A DNA stretch of 64,000 nucleotides from positions 62,001-126,000 of the forward strand of contig JAYMGJ010000109.1 of NCBI GenBank assembly GCA_037178675.1, read 5' to 3'. Position 1 is the first letter of the stretch; each line of letters begins with the position of its first letter. The translations under genes and the position numbers were made by a program. A model generated the notes under the pieces. That model saw only the letters and a list, made by a program, of their open reading frames with translations. It did no database searches and was not told the origin of the DNA. Below are positions 56,629-64,000 of this stretch, piece after piece. The stretch is from Scleroderma bovista. Lineage: Eukaryota > Basidiomycota > Agaricomycetes > Boletales > Sclerodermataceae.

Positions 56629-57933
56629 AGCAAATAGAGAAATAGTAAAAATCTGAGAAACTGAAAGCAGAAAGCAGAAAGCGGATAAGTTGGGTGTGAT
56701 ATCACCACATAGCATAAACGTGTGTGGTCGGAGGAGACCTGGATCAAGGGTTAGTGCTGCCCCGACCTCTGCTGACTCAGCATCCCCATTAAGGAAACCA
56801 TCGTGGATCGAAGGTTCTTTGCTATGATATGGCGAAATGCAAGGAAGGACTGCTCCTGGTGCACGATGATGTCCGATAAGAGTCACAGGGTAAGATATTT
56901 TGTTTTTCGGGGACTCCCCAACTTGGGTTTGCCTATTCCTGAATCGAGATCATTTTTGTAAGATGGGCGCGTGAATCCAGGTCTTGCCCCACTTTGGATG
57001 ACTCGAGATACGGTTCGTATTAATCAACTGGCGGTGATAATTCAGTCAAGATGCTGCTGCTTAGGGAATTCTGCCTCTCCTGGGTCAAATCTGTCAGCAC
57101 CACCTGTTGCGATGAAATGGTAGAAAAGCATAAACACTAGTACTAGTACGACAGGTAGGCCAAAAACGAGATTACAAGGACCTGTCTCGTTTCAAGACTT
57201 CAGCATCTGTGGTCTCCGTGGACAATGAGGGCACTGACCAAGTTCGCCTCCTTGTCTGTCCAAACTGGACCCAATGACGCGTGTTCCAAGGAACACGCTT
57301 GCGCGTGCGCACCACGATTCTTGGCAAAGGGGTTCTTTCGCTGAGGCTATCGGGATTCGGATAAATAGGCTCGTTTCCGCGGAAATTCTTGGTGGTGTGT
57401 AAAGTTTGTTCAGTGGCATATTTGTCTCAGCAATACACCTTTCCTTGACGGGTTCCTAATGTAGTGCGGAGACTTACATCGGGCAGTATGACACATCGCG
57501 GAGCAGAAGCCAGCGGCTGAAACATGAAGAGCATTTTATAAATGTTGCTCACATGCTGGCTCATGTAGACATCTGGATCTGTTGATTATCACGCACACAT
57601 TGGGAGCACATTACCTTGCCACGAAACACAAGCACCCAATTCATCTCAGGTTACGCAGTGCCAAATGCCGCGTACCACATGGCAACGAATCATTACTAGT
57701 CCTTTGTGGCGATAAGCATATGAACTTGAAGCCAGCCTGTATTTATGAACGGCACATGGAGCGCCACACAGATATGATACGAAGAAGGTTCGACCACGGG
57801 GCAGGCATCAGAAACACCTGTTGCGCGTCGAACAGCGACCATAGTCATTGGCAAATGTGCGACCTAAGTACATGCTGGGATAACAATTTTTATCGTGGCA
57901 TTGACCTGTAAATACAAACATAGAAAAGCGATA
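56629..57933. other. Intergenic region
   Basis: About 1.3 kb between RING gene B (start) and RPS14 (end), both on the minus strand. Only short frames; no gene recognised. The left part is the promoter of RING gene B. Confidence 0.5.
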
Positions 57934-58628
57934 TCACAGACGGCGACCACGGCGACCACCCTGTGTGCAGCACAGTTAGCACATACACATCAGTAATAAC
58001 ATGACGGTAAAGCGCACCTTTCTCCTGGTAGTGTCGGTGGGAATGGGGGTGACATCCTCGATCCTACCGATACGCATGCCGGCACGGGCAAGAGCACGAA
58101 GAGCGCTCTGGGCACCCGGACCAGGCGTTTTTGTTCCAGTACCACCGGTAGCACGCAATTTAATGTGGAGGGCAGTAATGCCCACTTCACGGCAGCGGGT
58201 AGCGACATCCTGGGCAGCCAACATGGCAGCGTAGGGCGAAGACTCGTCACGGTCCGCCTTGACCTTCATACCACCTGCAGGGCGATGGAGAAATGAGACA
58301 TGTACTCCAAAAGTGCTAATCTGTGCAACACCGCACCAGTAACACGAGAAATGGTTTCCTTGCCGGACAGATCGGTGACATGAACGAAGGTGTCGTTGAA
58401 CGAGGCGTAGATATGGGCGACACCAAATACAAGCTCTCCCTCGGCGACTTGAGGGCCGAGAGAGACGGTATTTTCTTCCTTTGGTGCCTTTGACTTCTTG
58501 GGAGGCTACAAGACATCCAATCGTCAGTCATGCCATCCATCACAAAACAGTATCTCACAATACAGAACAACGACAAGAGCGTAGTAGACTCTGTCGCCTT
58601 TCTGTTCACGATCAAAAAGACATACCAT
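57934..58628 (-). CDS. RPS14: Small-subunit ribosomal protein uS11 (S14)
   Basis: Exons on the minus strand 58628-58626 (ATG only), 58505-58337, 58274-58018 and 57960-57934 sum to 456 nt, exactly 151 aa, the usual length of eukaryotic S14. The sequence is highly conserved: [79 protein letters not shown], and the basic C-terminus [12 protein letters not shown]. It binds 18S rRNA in the 40S platform near the mRNA exit. The start codon forms its own coding exon, followed by a 120-nt first intron, a common place for regulation in fungal ribosomal protein genes. No break seen. Confidence 0.97.
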
Positions 58629-60270
58629 TTTGATGGTCTTGTGGATGCGACTGCGTTGACAATATGCCTGGTGATGATGAGGACGAATCTTCGGGAACAC
58701 AAACCAAACAGTTGCAAATAACGTGGCTGTGCCACGCGGTCTTGTTCAAGCAACATATCTCGAGTCTCGGGGCCCCAACTTGAAAGTTGGGCCATCTGGC
58801 CTCCTGATTTTTATTTCTCTAACCACTTCAATGAACTGTCGCGACTATCTGGTGAGCGGACTGAACACCTCCCACTGTCAGTCATAGGTGAGTTCCTTTT
58901 CAGGTCCGCTAACACTGCAAAGTTATTGTAGCCCAACATTGTACAAGGAACAGCAAAATGAAATATATATGTATGGAAGATACTAGGGATTCAGAGGAAG
59001 TACATGTCCCCAACCACTGCCCGGTCCCCTGCGTAAATGCAACATCTGGATACCAGACTGCGATTTATCGGTCCAACGTGCATCTATTCATGGATATCAA
59101 TTTGTAGTATCCATCCTTGTGAAACAACAACTCCGATTTCAGCAATGCCACGTCGTCAGTCTTTACCCATTTACCAAACATTACAGACCGTAACTGCCCC
59201 GATCCAACTGGATGAGTGAATCCTCGATGTTGCGCTGCGGTGAGTTCGACTTTAGCATGCGGTCCTTTATACGAAAAGAAGAGGACTAGAACGCACAGGA
59301 AGGATTGAAGGTCATCACTATGGGTATGAAGCCCCTCTGCGAGGACATTTATAGACAGGTAAGGCGTTGTAAGTTAGATATTGCCTGCGGAATTTATGGC
59401 AACGCAGGATTCGAAATACAATCTACTTTACGTGGACCGCCAATGCAGAGTAGACGCAAGGAGGTGTGCCTGAACTCCGTCGTACTCCCTTGCTTCTACT
59501 CTCCATTGGGCCGTCACTGGAATGCTGCGCAGCAGCACATTGCTAAGTTGTGGGATTTCTGGCTTGCGAAATTGCTGGTGCATATTTGGCTCGCATTCAA
59601 TTGGCCATTTCGAAACCAATACATTGACCCTTGAGTCAGCGGGTAAGACCATCTAGTTTTCTACCCCATGGATTCTCTAACTAAGTCATGGATGCTCAGG
59701 AGCAAGGGCCCAATCAAGCAGGTTGCTCTACTTTCCGTACAAAAATATCTGTGCAAGTCCCGAAGTGGGGGGTAGTCTGCAGCACCAAACAGTATATAAG
59801 GCCCTCTGCATTCATGGTTCTGGCAGTTTAATATGAATTTCCACGCCGAGGCCCAGCGAGGGATGATCGATGATCTGATAGACCCATGTACACTACTACT
59901 GGATCGACTGTACTATACACAGCAACCTTGAGTCGACAATAAATTCGGCACCTTCTCGTAACCTTCGGTCCTCTACGCCGAACAATAGAGGGACCACAAG
60001 CATATACAGCATGACTGTTGTAGCACGACATAAATGTCACCCTCTCGACCTGTATATGGAACCCTCGCAGCTTGTGCTAACAGCAACTTTCCTTTTTTTG
60101 GGTCCTTGCTGGGGACCTCCCTAGTCGCCTCTGTATCCTAAATTATCATTGGCTGTCAAAGAGCGCTGTGGGGGGATATAAAAGCCCCCGTGTGTCACTT
60201 CACTCGTTATCGCCAGCGATCACTCACTAGTAGTACTACTCATCCACTAGCATCTGCACCAATACTCGTC
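58629..60270. other. Intergenic region with possible tiny frames
   Basis: Upstream of RPS14 and of the HTH gene. A TATATAAG at 59793-59800 stands 33 nt before an ATG at 59833 that opens a 32-codon frame (stop at about 59931) of unknown reality. A 109-codon frame at 59305-59634 has no recognisable features. Nothing is firmly supported. Confidence 0.35.
60171..60190 (+). promoter_or_regulatory. TATA box inside a G/C inverted repeat, HTH gene promoter
   Basis: TATAAAA at 60177-60183 lies 88 nt upstream of the ATG at 60271. It is flanked by GGGGG (60171-60175) and CCCCC (60185-60189), so the TATA box sits in the loop of a potential stem. An inverted CCAAT (ATTGG at about 60148) lies just upstream. 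Confidence 0.6.
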
Positions 60271-60643
60271 ATGTCTCCATGCAATGCCATCACTGCAGCT
60301 ATGAACAGTCGAGGTACATCAAATCACTCCTTATCGCCGCGTTCGGTGCCTGCTCAACCTGTCGACCAGGACTTACATACCAGCAGTTAGCACAAAGGGT
60401 TGGCAGTGACCCAGCTCGTGTCCAGCAGAGTAAGTCCGACGCAACAGTCGATCCTGAAATCACACCTACCTCGTGCTGATACCTTGCAGTTTGCACTGGC
60501 CAAGCACACCCTACCCCTCAGGAGTTCAACAGCATTGCCCGCGAGCTCAATCTCAACCCTGCTGAAGTGAGTGCTTGCTTGCAATGACCATTCACGTACT
60601 AACCAACATGGTTCTGCAGGCGCCTCGCGGTCACGCACCCTGA
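60271..60643 (+). CDS. Small Cro/C1-type helix-turn-helix protein
   Basis: Exons 60271-60313, 60370-60429, 60490-60566 and 60620-60643 sum to 204 nt, 67 aa. After MSPCNAITAAMNSRG comes a clear helix-turn-helix (LTYQQLAQRVGSDPARVQQI) followed by a loop and another helix (PTPQEFNSIARELNLNP), a fold like the lambda-repressor/Cro family and the N-terminal domain of cyanase. There is no cyanase catalytic domain and no room for one, since the protein stops after the helix bundle. Four exons for 67 residues, with a strong TATA box, argue for a real expressed gene. It may bind DNA as a dimer or have lost that role. No known named homolog comes to mind. Confidence 0.7.
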
Positions 60644-63600
60644 ATCGCACTCTTTCCTGCGAGATGCACTTCAATTGCATGTCAAGTTCATGAAGTGTTC
60701 TAGTAACATGTAGAATGTTTGTAACAATAACAGTATCCATAACGTATAAGAGAATTCTTCTGCGATATAGTTCGATCACCCGCTTCGAACACAGATACTG
60801 ATAAGATTATCTAGGTCAGATAGTACCTACCCAGCAGAATTCCCACAGCATATCCGTCGATATCATGTCCTCGGTCACCCTGACGTCATCAGTGCTCCTG
60901 ATGTCCCACACACAATATCGCCCAGTCCCTGGTTGTCATTCTGCACCTTCGTCCGAGGGCGAAAACGACACCCCCGTTCAACTTCCGCTCCAGCGAACAT
61001 CCCGCAATGAACCAGGGACCACCGCAGCTTCTCGTGACGCTTGATGCCGTCAACCATCTTTGCGCTTTGCAAATACGTGGGCTCTATCTTCAATATGTTT
61101 GAATGTGCAGAGAAGCCTTCGATCGCAGTCTGTTTTTGATTCATGAAGGAAGAGGCATGTTGACCTACATATGTTGTGTACTTACACAACCTCGTCTTTG
61201 CAAGGACGATGGTCACACTGCATTACCGCGGAGACTGCTGGTCACGGATAGGTCCGCATAATAACCAGATGATTCCCCGATGTCAAAGGATGTTTGTATT
61301 CGCCGAGTATTTCCCGACTGCCATGCGATGTAAGCGCCCAAACGTACGAAAGAGTCGGGGGGACGCACTGTCAACACCGCGCAGATTGGAGCAAAAGAGA
61401 AAAAAAGGGGAAGGAGAATATGAAGGGAAGTTGCGAATTCCTGTGTCAACTTCCCTGCAACACGCCAAAAGCTTGAGGCAGGATTTCAGGAATCAGCCTG
61501 GTCACGAATTCGGATCTGAGAGAGGGAGCATTTCGAGCGGACCGAGCCCCATATCACATACAAATGTTGAATGAATGAAGGCGGAGATGTGTGGGAGCGG
61601 CGAGCTACTGAACAGGCATGGGCAACCTGAAAGCATACACACTCACGGGAGATCAGAAAGCCCAAGCGAGATCAATGCCGTCGACAGCCACAGCACCGCA
61701 TACTTACCGCACACTTACCATCCTACTGGACCCATTCTTCCCTCCGAGAATAACGACCCAACACCCTTGTCTAGGAAATAAGGTCACCTCGGCGCGATAA
61801 AAGCGTTATCAGCGCTCGCATGTTTTCATGTTCAGAGGAGGTGCGTCAGATGAACCCATTTTTACGTCAATGAGACTCTGTTAAGCGTATGTACCGCCCT
61901 GCTAGCATGAGGCTTGACCAGTTTCGGCGTTGGCACGAGACAACGTGTATTCTCAGCAATAGGAGAGATAACGGCTCCGTCGCTCGGTATTGAGAACTGT
62001 ACAGGGCTCACCTCCACACCGCTCGAGGAAAGGGATGCAGCAACACCCATAGCGCTGGCAGCTTCAAAGCGCCGAGGGGCCCCATGCAAATCCCTCGTCA
62101 TATGAGCTGCTAAGCGCCTTCTAATGCATCCAGCTATGTCAGGAACACGTGTTTAAAACGTTGCACACTTATCTCCCTGATCGGAACCAAATTTTGACAT
62201 GTGACATGACGCTGTAAACCCTTGTCAATGTTGGAACCCTCATATCCATAAGATATGAGCCAAGACACAGGGGAAAATGCATACACTGCGAAGGTGTCTG
62301 AATGAACTGGGTACGCCACAATCAACGATCGCTGTCATACCTTCACCTCCTTAGCCTGCTTCCCTGCAATCCGCAGTGTAAGTTGTGATTGCTGGCACAT
62401 ATCCTATCTTATTGCCAATCACTGGTGCGGTTCCGCCGCCTTGACAGTCAGTCACAAGGGATACGTACATATGTTATGTGTTCCCATTCAACGCCACCTG
62501 CAGACAATCCATGCACAGGACGCACGCTGCGGCGCGACAACGTGCCCTGCCTGCTTCTGCAACAAAACTGCCAACTCACCCACTCTATCTTCTTTAAGGT
62601 TAAAGACAAAGGGGCCCATTCCGTAACGTAGCCGTCCTGTACACTCCTGGAGACTGACAAGACAGATCAGCCGCTGAGCCGAGATTCAGGATCTTGTGAT
62701 ATCACCTTGGCCAATGTGCTGAAATGTGACATCATGTTACAGGAAATGGTTAGAGGCTAAAGGGACGTGAGACTGAGTTTCGACGACAACACCGATCACA
62801 AATCCGCTCCGTTGGTATCCCCTCAGCGCGGGAATCAAGCCTAAAGCAGTGTGCCTATGGAAGGTGAGACCCGCCGTAATGGAAGATTAGCTAACGTCGG
62901 TATTTTGAGCGGGTTCTGATGAGCTCACCTTCCGTCATCGTTTCATAGTTGGTGTTTGGATCGCAAAAGAAGTCCAGCGTTCTGTAAAGCATTCGATAGA
63001 AAGTACACGCACCTTTGGTATGTAATGAATTTGGCGACGGGCGACCGCAGAGGGGAAGTAAGTGTCATCAATTGTCAATTTCAAGTTCATAACCAAGTCG
63101 TAAGTAAGAAGGGACATTAAGAGTATCCGTAAACGCAGAAATCTGCCAAATCTGCCAACGGGGAGGGGGGTGTGGTGCGCATGTGCGCGTCGTAAGAGAT
63201 GGATGGAAGTGTGACGATCGAGGAAGGTCGCTTGGGGAAATCAATCACCGCAAACCGAGGTATGTAGAGGAATGAGAAATTAGAGCGAGAAACGAGCCAT
63301 GCTACAGCGAAGACAGCACTGTGCAATAATCACAGGCTAAGTATTGCTCCCCCTTGGCTGGAAGATAGTAAAAAGGTAATAAGTACCAGAAAAACTCGAG
63401 CCGATGCAGGACTAATATATTCACCTGCTAGATGGAGTAGAAAAAAAAAGGAAATAAGGTATGATACAATCAAAGGGGGATCAGCACAAGGAGGAGCAAT
63501 GAGATGAGAGAGGAAAGGCGAGAGACTAGTATCGGAGACACAAGCAGAAGATCAATCCAAAGACGAGACGAGACTGAGATAGCAATAAAGCAATATTAGA

Positions 63601-63683
63601 GTAGTAGTCCGAAGACTGCCAGGCGGAGATCCGAGAGCCAAAACAGAAACAAAAGGAAACGTCTATGGGGGGTTGGGGTGGTA
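60644..63683. other. Intergenic region
   Basis: About 3 kb, the longest stretch without a supported gene. Several overlapping frames of 60-132 codons (for example plus 61176-61574, minus 60875-61216) show no conserved features. A purine-rich run lies around 63430-63660. The start of this stretch contains the 3' leader of the HTH gene. Confidence 0.4.
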
Positions 63684-64000
63684 TCATGCCGCGTTTGTCG
63701 AACCCGACGAACGTGAGCGAGCGGCTGGAACTGCGAACGGATAATTGATGGATTTGCCATTGGGTGGACTGTAGGCGACGTTGGGGTTAGGCATCCAACG
63801 TTCGTGGATTATCTCTCTATCCGATTCATCAGAGTAGGACCGCATAATTTTTTTGGGAGATGACGAAAATGACATCCCGCGTGGTTTGGAAGGAAGAGGT
63901 GGCACGGGAGAAGTAGTACGAAGACGAGAAGATTGTAACGGTGTCTCATTGCGGACCGCGGGAGTGGCAGACCTCGCTGGTGTCACCGGCCTGGACCCAG
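63684..64000 (-). CDS. C-terminal end of a disordered protein, cut by the window edge
   Basis: The frame is open from the right edge (64000) to a stop at 63684 on the minus strand, about 105 residues. It is Ser/Pro/Arg-rich (TPARSATPAVRNETP, SPVPPLPSKPRGMSF) with a better-conserved-looking patch DREIIHERWMPNPNVAYSPP before the end ARSRSSGSTNAA. This is the tail of a larger protein whose start lies outside the window. No domain recognised. Confidence 0.55.
   Translation of the reverse strand, partial: GSRPVTPARSATPAVRNETPLQSSRLRTTSPVPPLPSKPRGMSFSSSPKKIMRSYSDESDREIIHERWMPNPNVAYSPPNGKSINYPFAVPAARSRSSGSTNAA

Overview
The window is nuclear DNA of a filamentous basidiomycete, most likely an agaricomycete. 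The evidence is the dense gene packing on both strands, genes cut by many introns of about 50 nt with GTNNGT donors, and the gene content: F-box proteins, a ricin-B-like lectin protein, a secreted pepsin-like protease, small secreted cysteine-containing proteins and a fungal protein-kinase-like enzyme. There are no operons, CRISPR arrays or insertion sequences. I rebuilt most exon chains by hand. For nearly all of them the summed exon length is a multiple of three and the conserved motifs continue across the joins.

Left third (1-24.5 kb): a small secreted knottin-like protein; a ZNFX1/Hrr1-type superfamily 1 RNA helicase (-); divergent to it an AGC-type protein kinase (+); an F-box gene broken by two frameshifts (-); a Ser/Pro-rich coiled-coil protein (+); an F-box/WD40 protein (+); a second small secreted protein (+); a secreted aspartic protease (+); a ricin-B-like lectin with a long disordered tail (+); and a four-helix membrane protein (-).

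Middle (25-44 kb): a single-exon protein-kinase-like enzyme with a duplicated C-terminal segment (+); a chromodomain/coiled-coil protein of about 1219 aa (-); a 2-oxoglutarate/Fe(II) dioxygenase (-); a giant BEACH-WD40 protein (-); a decayed triosephosphate isomerase pseudogene (-); and a zinc-binding, GCM/WRKY/FLYWCH-like protein (+).

Right third (44-64 kb): a nuclear-looking coiled-coil protein (-); an EXD1-like 3'-5' exonuclease (-); Sec61 beta (-) and a VAMP7-like R-SNARE (+) sharing a 76-bp divergent promoter; two tandem paralogous RING-finger proteins (-); ribosomal protein uS11/RPS14 (-); a tiny Cro-type helix-turn-helix protein (+); and the 3' end of a gene that leaves the window.

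Possible joint roles are inference only. The helicase, the chromodomain protein and the EXD1-like nuclease are all of types met in small-RNA or heterochromatin pathways. Sec61 beta, the R-SNARE, the BEACH protein and the secreted proteins belong to membrane traffic and secretion. The most unusual signal is a 4-nt microexon with the same sequence, phase and position in both RING paralogs. Other notable features are GC-AG introns (one inside a Walker A motif), start codons that form their own coding exon, and the triosephosphate isomerase pseudogene.
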